From NCBI RefSeq assembly GCF_016908515.1, contig NZ_JAFBEA010000011.1, positions 1-64,000 of the forward strand: a stretch of DNA of 64,000 bases. The letters run 5' to 3'. This stretch comes from Virgibacillus halotolerans. GTDB taxonomy: Bacteria > Bacillota > Bacilli > Bacillales > Amphibacillaceae. The notes beneath the pieces are model-generated. The model searched no databases. It saw only the letters and a program-made list of their open reading frames with translations, and was not told the origin of the DNA. Shown here in pieces: positions 1 through 9,935 of this stretch (the first letter of the stretch is position 1; each line of letters starts with the position of its first letter). Both the position numbers and the translations under genes were made by a program.

Positions 1-97
1 TTTATCTCAGTGCTTTGTAATTTTGATTATATAATATGCCACCTGATCGGTTAACATTGTAAAACTAATTTACACAGGATTTGGGACTTGACTGGTC

Positions 98-235
98 CGG
101 CGTTCAGGACAGGAGGTTCAGCGTTCGTGACAGGTGGTCCAGCGTCCGGGACAAGAGGTTCAGCGCTCGAGGCGGGAGGTCCGGCGTTCAGGACAGATGG
201 TCCGGCGCTTGGGGCAGGTGGTTCAGCGCTCGCCG
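98..235. repeat. 21-bp tandem repeat array, about 6.5 units
   Basis: Six to seven imperfect 21-bp units run head to tail, each beginning T(T/C)C(A/G)GCG and ending near GG, for example TCCGGCGTTCAGGACAGGAGG. The array is clearly more GC-rich than its surroundings. Both strands stay open across it because 21 is a multiple of 3, giving conceptual heptapeptide repeats (SAEPPAP-like on minus, WSGVQDR-like on plus). I see no good ribosome site or domain, so I treat it as a non-coding repeat just beyond the pur operon terminator. Confidence 0.8.
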
Positions 236-248
236 CATACGTGATTAT

Positions 249-294
249 AAAAAAGTAGGAAGCCACTAAAAAAATCGTGGCTTCCTACTTTTTT
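249..294. terminator. Bidirectional rho-independent terminator after purD
   Basis: An almost perfect inverted repeat (AAAAAAGTAGGAAGCCAC ... GTGGCTTCCTACTTTTTT) with an A-rich loop has T-runs on both sides. It touches the purD stop codon and ends the minus-strand pur operon. It could also stop plus-strand transcription coming from the tandem-repeat side. Confidence 0.9.
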
Positions 295-1540
295 ATTGTT
301 TTCCAATATCCTTGCGGTAAAAAAAGTCTTCTGTATGTGATAGGACTTCCAATCCAGCATAGGCACTTTCAGCTGCTGCTTGCAGTGAAACATTTTTAGC
401 GCCGACGAGTAATACACGTCCACCATCTGACACTAGCTTCTCCCCGACGAGCTTTGTTCCTGCATGTATCGTGAAGCAACTTTTTGTCGTCGCCATTTCT
501 GGTAGCAACATTCCTTTTTGATATGCAGCCGGATAGCCTTTGGATGCGACAACGACGCCAACACAAGCATTCTTTTCCCATTTCAGCTGCGGGTCTTTGC
601 CATCCATCACGTCCATCAGCACTTGGACAAGATCGTTCTCCAACAATGGCAGGACAACCTGGGTTTCCGGGTCCCCAAAGCGCGTGTTAAATTCAATCAC
701 TTTTGGCCCTTTCGTAGTCATAATAAGTCCGGCATATAAAATTCCAGTAAATGAGCGACCATCTTCCACTAGACCATCTGCCGTCTTTTGCAAAATTTCG
801 TTCACTGCAAAGGTTAAATCTGCATCAGAAACATCTTCAACCGGGGCAAATGCGCCCATTCCGCCAGTGTTTGGCCCTTGATCATTGTCAAATGCCCGTT
901 TATGATCTCTTGCTGTAACCATTGGATAGACGTTATTTTTGTGCACGAAAGCCATTAATGAAAATTCTTTTCCGTCTAAGAATTCCTCTACAACGACCTT
1001 TGCACCAGCATCAGCAAAAGCTTTGGAAACAAGCATATCGTCAACTGCAGCTAAGGCTTGTGCTTTTGTCTCTGCCACAACAACACCTTTCCCAGCTGCA
1101 AGCCCGTCCGCTTTAATAACGATCGGCGCCCCTTTTTCTTCGATATAATGCTTGGCATCATCTGCGTTAGTAAAGGTTTTATGGTCAGCAGTTGGAATTT
1201 CATGTTTGTTCATAAATGCTTTGGCAAAGCTCTTACTTCCTTCCAGAAGTGCTGCAGCTTTTGTTGGTGCAAAGACCGCGAGACCTTTCTGTTGAAAGCG
1301 ATCAGCTATCCCAGCATTTAATGGATTTTCCGGTCCAACTATCGTTAGGTCAATCGCCTCTTTCTCCGCGAATGCGACAAGACCATCCAAATCCATTTCA
1401 TCAATTGGAACGCATGTTGCATGCTTCCCGATCCCGCCATTCCCAGGGGCCACGTAAATATTATTCACTTGCTTACTATCCGCTAGTTTCATTACAATGC
1501 TATGCTCGCGACCACCGCGACCAACAACTAAAACGTTCAT
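293..1540 (-). CDS. purD: Phosphoribosylamine-glycine ligase
   Basis: This ATP-grasp enzyme joins glycine to 5-phosphoribosylamine to form GAR, the second step of purine synthesis, in the cytoplasm. The 415-residue protein matches the usual family length. It begins with the N-domain motif MNVLVVGRGGREHS and carries the ATP-grasp segments IVIKADGLAAGKGV and GFNTRFGDPETQ-like EFNTRFGDPETQ that bind ATP and metal. The ATG follows an AGGAGAGG ribosome site. It is the last gene of the pur operon; a 142-bp palindromic repeat separates it from purH and a strong terminator follows its stop codon. It appears intact. Confidence 0.97.
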   Translation of the reverse strand: MNVLVVGRGGREHSIVMKLADSKQVNNIYVAPGNGGIGKHATCVPIDEMDLDGLVAFAEKEAIDLTIVGPENPLNAGIADRFQQKGLAVFAPTKAAALLEGSKSFAKAFMNKHEIPTADHKTFTNADDAKHYIEEKGAPIVIKADGLAAGKGVVVAETKAQALAAVDDMLVSKAFADAGAKVVVEEFLDGKEFSLMAFVHKNNVYPMVTARDHKRAFDNDQGPNTGGMGAFAPVEDVSDADLTFAVNEILQKTADGLVEDGRSFTGILYAGLIMTTKGPKVIEFNTRFGDPETQVVLPLLENDLVQVLMDVMDGKDPQLKWEKNACVGVVVASKGYPAAYQKGMLLPEMATTKSCFTIHAGTKLVGEKLVSDGGRVLLVGAKNVSLQAAAESAYAGLEVLSHTEDFFYRKDIGKQ

Positions 1541-1573
1541 ATGAAACCTCTCCTGTCTTTCATATTATTACGT

Positions 1574-1715
1574 GTTCAAAAGGAGGATAAAAAGGACCGA
1601 GAAGTTCGAGGCAGCGTAGCTTTGAGTACCAGAACGTATGTATTTAATACGTGAGGAACGGAATAGCAAGCTAACGAAGAAATTCGATGTGTCATTTTTA
1701 CCGGACTTTTTGAAC
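1574..1715. repeat. 142-bp palindromic intergenic repeat in the pur operon
   Basis: The element is bounded by inverted ends: GTTCAAAAGGAGGATAAAAA on one side and the complement of TTTTTACCGGACTTTTTGAAC on the other. The interior carries further complementary stretches around CGAAGTTC/GAATTTC. It fills the whole purH-purD gap. From memory, similar sequences recur between genes of Virgibacillus/Oceanobacillus-type genomes, but I cannot search for them here. It has no coding capacity and would form a long hairpin in the pur mRNA. Confidence 0.75.
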
Positions 1716-1723
1716 AACCTATA

Positions 1724-3256
1724 TTAATGTTTAAAATGACGCATACCTGTATAGACCATTGCAATGCCATGCTGATCACAAGCATCAACAGAGTCTTGGT
1801 CACGCTTAGAACCGCCCGGCTGGATAATTGCTGTTACACCAGATTTTGCTGCTGCTTCAACAGTATCCGGCATTGGGAAAAATGCATCAGATGCCATGAC
1901 AGATCCGGATGCTTTGTCGCCAGCTTGTTCGATTGCAATGTTTGCTGCTCCAATCCGGTTCATTTGTCCTGCGCCAACGCCAAGTGTTTGATTCGACTTT
2001 GCGAGTACAATCGCATTTGATTTCACATGCTTAACAGCTTTCCAAGCAAACAATAAATCGGTTATTTCTTCTGCTGTTGGTTGGCGTTTTGTTGCTACTT
2101 GCAAATCTGCTGCGGTCGTTTTACCATCGTCACTACTTTGAATCAGTGCGCCACCTTTTACTGTTGTTAGTTTGTGATTTGCAGCTTCGCCCTCTTGCAT
2201 CTCTAATTCTAGCAAACGAATGTTTTTCTTTTTCGTTAAAATTTCAAGCGCATCAGGAGCAAAAGCAGGAGCAATGACAATCTCTAAAAATATGTTACTT
2301 AATTGTTCTGCTGTTGCCTGATCTATTTCACGGTTACATGCGACAATCCCACCAAAGATAGAGATCGGATCCGCGTCAAATGCCGTTTTAAACGCGTCAT
2401 TCATATTATCTGCAACACCGATACCACATGGATTCATATGTTTGACCGCTACAGCTGCCGGGTCTTCATATTCAGCTAAGATGTCGAGTGCTGCATTCGC
2501 ATCCTGAATATTATTATAAGATAGTTCTTTTCCATGTAATTGCTTGGCGGTTGCTAGACTATTACGGACAGGCAGTGGTGTTCTATAAAATGCTGCTTGC
2601 TGATGTGGGTTTTCCCCGTAACGTAATGTCTGCACCTTTTCATATGTAACAGTATACGTTTCTGGATAGGCTTCTTCAGTTTGGACAGAAAAATAGTTCG
2701 CAATCATGGCATCATAATGTGCGGTATGGCGGAAAACTTTTGCTGCCAGCTGCTGACGCTTTTTCCAGTCTAACTGATCGTTACGCAATGCTTCTAATAT
2801 CGCTTCATAATCAGCTGGATCCACTGCAATTGCAACGTCAGCGAAGTTTTTCGCTGCTGCACGTAGCATGGATGGGCCACCTATATCAATATTTTCGATA
2901 ATTTCTTCGTCAGAAACACCTTCCCGCGCCAGTGTTTCTTTAAATGGATACAGATTAACCACGACCATATCAATCGGTGTGATTTCATTTGCTTTCAATT
3001 GATCCAGATGTGCTTGGTTATCTCTTTTTGCGAGTAAGCCACCATGAATGAATGGATGTAATGTTTTCACACGGCCGTCTAATATTTCTGGAAAGCCTGT
3101 CACTTCATCTACTGCTTTAGCAGGGATACCTGCTTCTTGAATCACACGCAATGTGCCGCCGGTAGAAATAATTTCATAATCCAGATCATGAAGACCCTGG
3201 GCAAATGCCGTTATATTATCTTTATTAGAAACACTGATTAACGCTCGTTTTTTCAT
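1724..3256 (-). CDS. purH: Bifunctional AICAR transformylase / IMP cyclohydrolase
   Basis: PurH formylates AICAR and closes the ring to IMP, the last two steps of the pathway. The protein is 510 residues from the chosen ATG; the Bacillus subtilis protein is about 512. The N-terminal MGS-like cyclohydrolase domain begins KKRALISVSNKDNI and contains STGGT and FPEILDGRVKTLHP; the transformylase domain contains the VKHMNPCG-type KHMNPCGIG motif and ends with GAAAGQMNR/QPGGS-type segments. I chose the ATG preceded by GTGAGGAGC. An upstream in-frame start adds only MRSFS and lies in the purN-purH gap. It appears intact. Confidence 0.97.
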   Translation of the reverse strand: MKKRALISVSNKDNITAFAQGLHDLDYEIISTGGTLRVIQEAGIPAKAVDEVTGFPEILDGRVKTLHPFIHGGLLAKRDNQAHLDQLKANEITPIDMVVVNLYPFKETLAREGVSDEEIIENIDIGGPSMLRAAAKNFADVAIAVDPADYEAILEALRNDQLDWKKRQQLAAKVFRHTAHYDAMIANYFSVQTEEAYPETYTVTYEKVQTLRYGENPHQQAAFYRTPLPVRNSLATAKQLHGKELSYNNIQDANAALDILAEYEDPAAVAVKHMNPCGIGVADNMNDAFKTAFDADPISIFGGIVACNREIDQATAEQLSNIFLEIVIAPAFAPDALEILTKKKNIRLLELEMQEGEAANHKLTTVKGGALIQSSDDGKTTAADLQVATKRQPTAEEITDLLFAWKAVKHVKSNAIVLAKSNQTLGVGAGQMNRIGAANIAIEQAGDKASGSVMASDAFFPMPDTVEAAAKSGVTAIIQPGGSKRDQDSVDACDQHGIAMVYTGMRHFKH

Positions 3257-3273
3257 AGAAAAGCTCCTCACGA

Positions 3274-3849
3274 TTAAAAGTTAGACGATGATTGTAACAA
3301 TTGATTAACGACCCTTGGATATAATGCATGTTCAACCTGTTGAATACGCTGCTTTAATGTTGCTTCCGTATCTCCTGATAAAATAGCTACCGATTCTTGG
3401 GCAATGATTGGTCCTGTATCAATACCCTCGTCAATAAAATGAACCGTCACACCTGTAGTTTCGACACCTGACTGAAAGGCTTGACCAATCGCATCCTTTC
3501 CTGGAAATGCCGGGAGTAATGATGGATGAATATTAACAATTTTTCTTTCAAATGCCTGTAACAATGTTGGTCCGACAATACGCATATAACCAGCTAGAAA
3601 AACCCACGATACGTTCACTTCTTGTAGTTTTTGAACGAGCTGCTTTTCATAAGCTTCCTTGGATGGATATGCTTTTGCATTAAAAATAAATGTAGGAATT
3701 TTCGATTTAGCAGCCTTTTCGATGACACTGGCATCCGATTGATCACAAACGAGTAGTACAATTTCACAAGCCAGATGTTCCGTATCCATCAACGCTTGAA
3801 AGTTACTACCTGTTCCGGACGCAAATACCGCTGCCTTTGCTTTTGTCAT
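3274..3849 (-). CDS. purN: Phosphoribosylglycinamide formyltransferase
   Basis: PurN transfers a formyl group from 10-formyl-THF to GAR. The 191-residue protein starts with the typical [13 protein letters not shown] loop and carries the catalytic stretch [18 protein letters not shown], with the H and N of the active site, and [16 protein letters not shown] with the catalytic D. Its ATG overlaps the purM stop codon by four bases (ATGA), so translation is probably coupled. The length is normal and no defects are visible. Confidence 0.97.
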   Translation of the reverse strand: MTKAKAAVFASGTGSNFQALMDTEHLACEIVLLVCDQSDASVIEKAAKSKIPTFIFNAKAYPSKEAYEKQLVQKLQEVNVSWVFLAGYMRIVGPTLLQAFERKIVNIHPSLLPAFPGKDAIGQAFQSGVETTGVTVHFIDEGIDTGPIIAQESVAILSGDTEATLKQRIQQVEHALYPRVVNQLLQSSSNF

Positions 3850-4865
3850 GACTGGAAATGCACTCCTTCTTCCGCTACTACACTTCCGATGACAGAAGCT
3901 ACTTCACCATTTTCACGTAATCTATTGATGACTGCATTTTTTTCCGTCTCCGCCACAACAAGCACCATCCCGATTCCCATATTAAATACGCCGTACATAT
4001 CTTTGTCCGGAATATTCCCTTTTTCTTGTAAAAATGGGAAAACTTCAGGTACGTCCCAGCTTGATTTGTTTAATGTAACCCCAAGTCCTTCCGGAAGCAT
4101 GCGTGGGAAGTTTTCATAAAACCCGCCACCAGTAATATGGGAAATCCCTTTGACATCATGGTTATCCAGTACTAGCTTAATTGCTTTTGCATAAATTTTG
4201 GTTGGTGTTAGCAATGTTTCGCCAAGCGTTTTTGACAACCCATCATAGGTCTTATTTAAATCCATATCTGCAACAATTTTACGGACCAGTGAATAGCCAT
4301 TAGAGTGAACCCCGCTGGAAGCCAGACCGATAATTGCGTCGCCTGCCTGAATAGACGCTCCTGTAACAAGCTTCGACTTTTCTGCAATTCCAACAACAAA
4401 TCCTGCCAAATCGTACTCATTACCTTGATACATCCCAGGCATTTCTGCCGTTTCCCCGCCAATTAGTGCTGCTCCTGCATCGACGCAACCAGCAGAAACA
4501 CCAGCGACAATTTGCTCAATGATCTCTGGCTCATTTTTACCACAGCCAATGTAATCAAGGAAAAACAGTGGCTGGGCGCCTTGGGCAACTACATCGTTCG
4601 CACACATCGCAACCAAATCAATCCCAACGGAATCGTGCTTATCCATTTGAAATGCGAGTTTTAGCTTTGTACCAACACCATCTGTTCCGGAAACCATCAC
4701 TGGTTCCTTATAATTAAATGAAGTCAGTTCGAATAAACCAGCGAACGATCCAATCCCACCCAATACTTCCGGGCGTGATGTTTTCGCAATATGCTTTTTC
4801 ATTCGTTCTACCGCTTCATAGCCTTTCTCCACATCTACACCAGCTTGTTTATACACATCTGACAT
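3846..4865 (-). CDS. purM: Phosphoribosylformylglycinamidine cyclo-ligase (AIR synthetase)
   Basis: PurM closes FGAM to AIR using ATP. From the chosen start the protein is 339 residues and begins [19 protein letters not shown], matching the family N-terminus. Diagnostic motifs are [23 protein letters not shown] and the [13 protein letters not shown] segment near the C-terminus. I preferred the ATG preceded by AAGGA ten bases upstream over the one seven codons earlier, which has no good ribosome site. It overlaps purN and lies 93 bp after purF. The substrate FGAM would need PurS, PurQ and PurL to be made, and purS and purQ are missing here. Confidence 0.95.
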   Translation of the reverse strand: MSDVYKQAGVDVEKGYEAVERMKKHIAKTSRPEVLGGIGSFAGLFELTSFNYKEPVMVSGTDGVGTKLKLAFQMDKHDSVGIDLVAMCANDVVAQGAQPLFFLDYIGCGKNEPEIIEQIVAGVSAGCVDAGAALIGGETAEMPGMYQGNEYDLAGFVVGIAEKSKLVTGASIQAGDAIIGLASSGVHSNGYSLVRKIVADMDLNKTYDGLSKTLGETLLTPTKIYAKAIKLVLDNHDVKGISHITGGGFYENFPRMLPEGLGVTLNKSSWDVPEVFPFLQEKGNIPDKDMYGVFNMGIGMVLVVAETEKNAVINRLRENGEVASVIGSVVAEEGVHFQS

Positions 4866-4958
4866 GTCTGACACATCCTTAAGCATTTTTTTACTTCTTG
4901 TTGGTTGTCCTTGCTTAGCTATAATATACAGGGCTTGGCGCTATCATCGACCAGCCTT

Positions 4959-6299
4959 TTACTTTTCTGTAACAGGGTATTTCCCTGTCATGCACGCATT
5001 GCAGATCCCTTGATTGATTGTTTTATCTTTTACGATTGCTTTTTCCAAACCATCTGCAGATAAATAAGCAACACTATCTGCTCCGATTATTTCGCCTATT
5101 TCTTCAATGGAATGATTGGCGCCGATTAATTCTTTTCTTGTTGACATATCAATCCCGTAATAACATGGATGTTGAATGGCTGGTGAAGCGATCCTGACGT
5201 GTACTTCTTTCGCACCAGCTGCTTTTAACATACGAACGATTCGTCTACTTGTTGTACCGCGGACAATGGAGTCATCAATCATCACAACCCGTTTCCCTTC
5301 AACAACCCCACGAACCGGGGACAATTTCATTTTCACACCTTGTTCCCGCATTTCCTGGGAAGGCTGGATAAATGTACGACCAACATAACGATTTTTGATG
5401 ATGCCCATTTCATAAGGAAGACCTATCTCTTCCGCATAACCGATTGCAGCTGAAATACTTGAATCTGGAACCCCTGTTACAACATCGGCTTCAACGGGAG
5501 ATTCCTTTGCTAATTCAACGCCCATCTTTTTTCGGGAGCTATGCACGTTTACACGGTTTAAATCACTATCCGGCCTGGATAAATAGACATATTCCATTGC
5601 ACACATTTGTCTTTGTTCGCGCATTTGAAACCGTGTTGATTCCAGCCCCTTATCACTGATAGTAATTAATTCTCCTGGCAAAACTTCCCGTTCGAAGGTT
5701 GCACCAATCTGATCAAATGCACATGTTTCTGCTGCTACGACGTACGCATTATCCAATCTACCTATCGATAATGGGCGAATACCATGTGGATCCAATGCAA
5801 CATGCATCCTATCTTCTCTTAAAATCAGATAAGCATATGCGCCAGTTAGCTTTTGCAGTGCGTTACTAATTGAGTCCTCTGTTACATGTTTGCCATGACG
5901 TTTAATGAGATGGGCAAGCACTTCTGTATCTGAAGCTGTTTGCAGGATGCTCCCTTCATCCTCCAGTTCACCACGCAATTGATGAGCGTTCATGATGTTA
6001 CCGTTGTGCGCAATTGCCATACTTCCTGTCTGCGATCGGAATAACAGTGGTTGGACATGTTCGATTTCTTTATAGGCTTGAGAGGAATAACGAACATGGC
6101 CAATCGCGGCATTCCCTCCCAGTTCGGAGAAATTCGCTCGCTTAAATACATCATTAACTAAACCTAAATCCCGATGCTGTTTTAACGTTTCTCCATCACT
6201 AACAACAATTCCAGCACCTTCTTGCCCACGGTGTTGTTGGGCGTGTAAGCCATAATACGTTATTTCAGCTGCTTTTTCATGACCCCATATTCCAAACAT
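4959..6299 (-). CDS. purF: Amidophosphoribosyltransferase, start region apparently disrupted
   Basis: PurF catalyses the first committed purine step, PRPP plus glutamine to phosphoribosylamine. The body is intact: an Ntn-type glutaminase domain (GHEKAAEITYYGLHAQQHRG), then the PRTase domain with VMIDDSIVRGTT. The only in-frame start is ATG-TTT-GGA at 6299, which would leave out the nucleophilic Cys that must lie at the mature N-terminus. The codons just upstream read [12 protein letters not shown], close to the B. subtilis LNEECGVFGIWG, but no start codon is in frame. One base upstream of that point a different frame reads EIK, so a one-base loss near 6317/6318 would explain a broken EIK-x-LNEEC propeptide. 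A GTG at 6355 could be the original start. This is either a real lesion or a sequence error. Confidence 0.8.
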   Translation of the reverse strand: MFGIWGHEKAAEITYYGLHAQQHRGQEGAGIVVSDGETLKQHRDLGLVNDVFKRANFSELGGNAAIGHVRYSSQAYKEIEHVQPLLFRSQTGSMAIAHNGNIMNAHQLRGELEDEGSILQTASDTEVLAHLIKRHGKHVTEDSISNALQKLTGAYAYLILREDRMHVALDPHGIRPLSIGRLDNAYVVAAETCAFDQIGATFEREVLPGELITISDKGLESTRFQMREQRQMCAMEYVYLSRPDSDLNRVNVHSSRKKMGVELAKESPVEADVVTGVPDSSISAAIGYAEEIGLPYEMGIIKNRYVGRTFIQPSQEMREQGVKMKLSPVRGVVEGKRVVMIDDSIVRGTTSRRIVRMLKAAGAKEVHVRIASPAIQHPCYYGIDMSTRKELIGANHSIEEIGEIIGADSVAYLSADGLEKAIVKDKTINQGICNACMTGKYPVTEK

Positions 6300-6309
6300 T
6301 ATGCATTCC

Positions 6310-8538
6310 TCATTTAGTATTTGATTTCAACAAGCTGGGAATCGATTCTGTCCACAAGCTGTTGAGCCCTTCAACATCTTCCTGAATAACGTTTTGGTCG
6401 TTCACATTTATATTGAATGTATGATCTGACGTAACAACACCGATTTGCTCAGCGTCTCTCATCATTGCTTCAAAACGTGCTTGATTTTCCGGTTTAACCG
6501 TAACGATGAATCTTGATTGTGACTCACTAAACAGTGTGACTGTAGCGTCCCCTTTAAGATCTGCGTTGACACCTAAGCCCTGATTGTTAAAGACACTTTC
6601 TGCTAATGCAACAGCTAAGCCGCCTTCCGCCAAATCATGTGCAGATGCTACGACACCTTCATGTATCGCTTCTAGCAGGTTTTGCTGACGTTTAGCTTCT
6701 ACTTCCAGATCAATGACAGGCGCTTTTCCAGTATATTTTCCGTCAACGATGTTTTGCAGTTCACTACCACCAAACTCCGCGTTTGTGTCACCGATTAGAT
6801 AAATCAAGTCGTCCGCTGCCTGGAAATGGCTTGGTGTGATATGATCAAGCGATTCATGCAAACCAACCATGCCAATAATCGGTGTCGGCTGAATTGCCTG
6901 CCCTTTGGATTGATTGTACATGGAAACATTTCCGCTAATCACAGGCGTTGCTAAAGCATCACAAGCCGCGCTAATTCCATCGATACTTTTTTCCATTTGC
7001 CAAAATACTTCAGGATTTGTCGGGTTACCATAGTTCAGCCCATCCGTTAGCGCCAATGGTCTTGCACCTGAAGCAACAATATTTCTTGCCGCTTCTGCAA
7101 CAGCTATTTTCCCGCCTGTTTCCGGATCCAAATAGATATAGCGCGAATTACAATCGGTCGTAATCGCAATTGCTTTATCCGTGCCTTCAATACGCACAAC
7201 CGCTGCATCAGAACCAGGGCCTGCAATCGTATTTTTTTGAGCTTCTGTATCATATTGCTTGTACGCCCATTCTTTACTAGCGATCGTTGGCTGTTGTAAT
7301 AATTGTTTTAGCATTTTGCCGTGATTTTCTACGTGTGGAATCGTATTTTCCATTGCTTGAAATGCTTTGAAATAAGCCGCTTCTTTTGATGGGAGGTGAT
7401 ATACTGGTGCGTCCTCTGCTAAAGCATCAACAGGCACGTCCGCTACAACTTCACCATGCTGTTTAATCCGGAATGTTTTCTCTTCAATCACTTCACCGAC
7501 TGCTACTGCCTCGACATCATGCTTCTTGAAAATGTCAATAATTTCCTGCTCCTGTCCTTTTTTGACAACGAGCAACATCCGCTCTTGTGATTCAGACAGC
7601 ATTAATTCATAAGCGTTCATATTTTCTTCCCGCTGTGGTATCAGATCCATATCCATTTCTATACCAGTACCGGCTTTACTTGCCATCTCACTTGCTGACG
7701 ACGTTAGACCTGCAGCACCCATGTCCTGAATACCAACCAGCGCATCGGAGTGAATCACTTCCAAACAAGCGTCAATCAGCTTTTTCCCCATATGTGGATC
7801 ACCAATGGCTACCGCGGATTTATTATCATCCTCTTCTTCCACTTCTTCGGAAGAGAATGTTGCACCGTGAATACCGTCTCTCCCGGTAGAACCGCCCGCA
7901 TAGATAACGGTATTACCTACACCCGCCGCAATACCGGACTGGATATCTTTATGATCAATCAGACCAACGACCATTGCGTTGACGAGTGGATTTTCTTCGT
8001 AGCTATCATCAAACTGCACTTCACCACCAACAGTAGGGACACCAATCACATTTCCGTAGCTCGCAATACCACGAACCACTTCGGAAAATAGTTCCTTGGT
8101 GCGATCCGTTGTCAAGTTACCAAAACGCAGGGAATTCATTGCCGCAATCGGTTTGGCACCCATGGAAAATACATCACGGGCAATGCCGCCAACGCCTGTT
8201 GCTGCACCTTCAAATGGCGCTACAAACGATGGACTGTTATGACTTTCTATTTTAAAAGCAACCGCCTGGTTATCACCGATATCAATAATGCCGGCACCTT
8301 CCCCTGGCCCTTGGAGAACATGGGATCCTTTCGTCGGGAATTTCTTCAATAATGGCTTGGATGTTTTATAACTGCAATGTTCTGACCACATGACTGAAAA
8401 TAAGCCTGTTTCCGTGTAATTTGGCAGGCGTTTTAAAATATCCTTGGCCATATTGTATTCCTGATCAGATAATCCCATTTCTTCGTAAATCTTGTCACGC
8501 TCAATTTGTTCGGCTTGCACGTTATTATTGATTGACAA
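6310..8538 (-). CDS. purL: FGAM synthase, small-type subunit PurL
   Basis: PurL converts FGAR to FGAM with ammonia supplied by PurQ and held together by PurS. The 742-residue length equals the B. subtilis small-type enzyme, which lacks the PurS-like and glutaminase domains of the large form. Motifs include [36 protein letters not shown] and [14 protein letters not shown] set the start at the TTG at 8538, preceded by GAGGGGG. The longer open frame adds 50 residues encoded inside a palindromic repeat and is not protein-like. purQ and purS, its obligate partners, are absent from the operon. Confidence 0.95.
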   Translation of the reverse strand: MSINNNVQAEQIERDKIYEEMGLSDQEYNMAKDILKRLPNYTETGLFSVMWSEHCSYKTSKPLLKKFPTKGSHVLQGPGEGAGIIDIGDNQAVAFKIESHNSPSFVAPFEGAATGVGGIARDVFSMGAKPIAAMNSLRFGNLTTDRTKELFSEVVRGIASYGNVIGVPTVGGEVQFDDSYEENPLVNAMVVGLIDHKDIQSGIAAGVGNTVIYAGGSTGRDGIHGATFSSEEVEEEDDNKSAVAIGDPHMGKKLIDACLEVIHSDALVGIQDMGAAGLTSSASEMASKAGTGIEMDMDLIPQREENMNAYELMLSESQERMLLVVKKGQEQEIIDIFKKHDVEAVAVGEVIEEKTFRIKQHGEVVADVPVDALAEDAPVYHLPSKEAAYFKAFQAMENTIPHVENHGKMLKQLLQQPTIASKEWAYKQYDTEAQKNTIAGPGSDAAVVRIEGTDKAIAITTDCNSRYIYLDPETGGKIAVAEAARNIVASGARPLALTDGLNYGNPTNPEVFWQMEKSIDGISAACDALATPVISGNVSMYNQSKGQAIQPTPIIGMVGLHESLDHITPSHFQAADDLIYLIGDTNAEFGGSELQNIVDGKYTGKAPVIDLEVEAKRQQNLLEAIHEGVVASAHDLAEGGLAVALAESVFNNQGLGVNADLKGDATVTLFSESQSRFIVTVKPENQARFEAMMRDAEQIGVVTSDHTFNINVNDQNVIQEDVEGLNSLWTESIPSLLKSNTK

Positions 8539-8607
8539 TTCCGGTTCCCCCTCATTTTGGCTGGTTAAACTTACATTTTTTTCATGATTGCTTCTTTCAT
8601 TTAGCCC

Positions 8608-8722
8608 GCGGCACGAATACACTTCGCTTTCCGCGGGTGACCCGTGAGCCTCCTCGAACTCCGTTCTGTGGGGTCTCACTCTGGCCACTAGTCTCGCAGA
8701 AGTCTACGTGTATTCGTGCCGC
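8608..8722. repeat. 115-bp palindromic GC-rich repeat, copy 1, at the purBCSQ gap
   Basis: The outer arms GCGGCACGAATACAC and GTGTATTCGTGCCGC are perfect reverse complements. Inside are CGCTTTCCGCGGG, GAGCCTCCT and GGGGTCTCAC blocks shared with a second copy at 18435-18548. It lies exactly where purB, purC, purS and purQ are expected, between purK and purL. It could be the scar of a recombination between two copies or the site of an assembly collapse. Confidence 0.85.
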
Positions 8723-8801
8723 TCAGAACGTTTAAACGAATGCTCACCAGCAATGGAAATATCCGAGACTCCTAGGAAATAGACTAAATAGAAAGCGTCT
8801 T

Positions 8802-9935
8802 TTATAAAACAGTTTTTTGCAAAAATTGATCGACTTGGTCTGTTCGTTTTGCTTCTGTTTCGGCAATAAATGTCACATGACCCATTTTTCGTTTCGTTTT
8901 GGCTTCATCTTTCCCATATAAATGGACAAACCCATTTGGGGTGCTTGACATTGCTTGTAACACACCAGCCAGATCTTCTCCCAACACATTGATCATGGTG
9001 GCAGGCTGCAACAGCTGTATTTCTGTTAGCGGCAAGCCACAAATGGCACGAACATGCTGCGTAAATTGCGATACATTACATGCTTCTATCGTATAATGCC
9101 CGGAATTATGCGGACGAGGAGCCATTTCATTTAAATAGATATCATCGCCCTGTACGAACATTTCAATTGCAAATGTACCAACAATGTTCATTTTGTCCGC
9201 AAGAATTTTCGTTGCGTCATATGCTTTTCGCTCAATTGTTTCATTAATCCCGGCTGGAACCGTTGTTTGATAAAGAATATGATCTTTGTGATCATTTTCA
9301 GCTATTGGGAAGAACGTGATGGCTCCCGATGCGGCTCTGGTGAACACAACAGAAATTTCTTTATCAAAAGTTACCCAATGTTCGATAATACAGTGCTGGT
9401 TCTTTTCAGCAAAGTCGATTGCCTGCTGCTGATCCGCTGATGAGGTCAACTTAATTTGTCCCTTACCGTCATAGCCACCGCTGCACGTTTTAATGACAGC
9501 CGGGTAAGTAAAGTCTGCGAGTGCAGCTTCACATTCCTTCCCGTTTGTAACAATTGAAAATTTCGGAACAGGTAAGTTCGCGTCCTTCATCAATTGTTTT
9601 TCCTTCTCACGGTTTTGTGTAATTTCTAATGCATAAGCACCTTGTGGTAATTTACCTCGCTGCTCAATATAAGTTGCTGCCTTCAAATCCACATTTTCAA
9701 ATTCATAGGTGACGACATCACTGATTTCTGTTAGTTCTTTGATCGCGTCCATGTCGTCATAAGCGGCAACAATTTGTTTGTCTGCCACTTGCGCTGTTGG
9801 ACAACCCGGTGTCGGATCAAGTACTGCAACCCGGTAACCCATATATTTCGCGGACAATGTCATCATTCGTCCTAGCTGTCCACCACCAATGATCCCGATC
9901 ATCTGCGGTGGTAAAATTGTTTTATTTTTTTGCAA
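8802..9935 (-). CDS. purK: N5-carboxyaminoimidazole ribonucleotide synthase
   Basis: PurK carboxylates AIR to N5-CAIR using ATP and bicarbonate. The 377-residue ATP-grasp protein begins with the binding motif [13 protein letters not shown] and has [12 protein letters not shown] (ATP loop) and [18 protein letters not shown]-like [14 protein letters not shown] near the active site. It starts at a TTG behind GAGGGA and overlaps the end of purE by 14 bp. Its downstream neighbour should be purB; instead 263 bp with a palindromic repeat lead to purL. Confidence 0.96.
   Translation of the reverse strand: MQKNKTILPPQMIGIIGGGQLGRMMTLSAKYMGYRVAVLDPTPGCPTAQVADKQIVAAYDDMDAIKELTEISDVVTYEFENVDLKAATYIEQRGKLPQGAYALEITQNREKEKQLMKDANLPVPKFSIVTNGKECEAALADFTYPAVIKTCSGGYDGKGQIKLTSSADQQQAIDFAEKNQHCIIEHWVTFDKEISVVFTRAASGAITFFPIAENDHKDHILYQTTVPAGINETIERKAYDATKILADKMNIVGTFAIEMFVQGDDIYLNEMAPRPHNSGHYTIEACNVSQFTQHVRAICGLPLTEIQLLQPATMINVLGEDLAGVLQAMSSTPNGFVHLYGKDEAKTKRKMGHVTFIAETEAKRTDQVDQFLQKTVL

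Noticed and set aside
51-269. Open frames on both strands with heptapeptide repeats (SAEPPAP-like and WSGVQDR-like)
   Set aside because: They arise from a 21-bp tandem DNA repeat; no ribosome site, signal or fold, and the minus frame runs through the terminator hairpin.
540-881. Plus-strand open frame of 113 codons opposite purD
   Set aside because: Shadow of purD in another frame; low-complexity Ser/Thr-rich translation with no ribosome site.
8539-8688. Fifty-residue N-terminal extension of PurL
   Set aside because: It is encoded largely by the palindromic repeat; the TTG at 8538 has a strong GAGGGGG site and gives exactly the family length.
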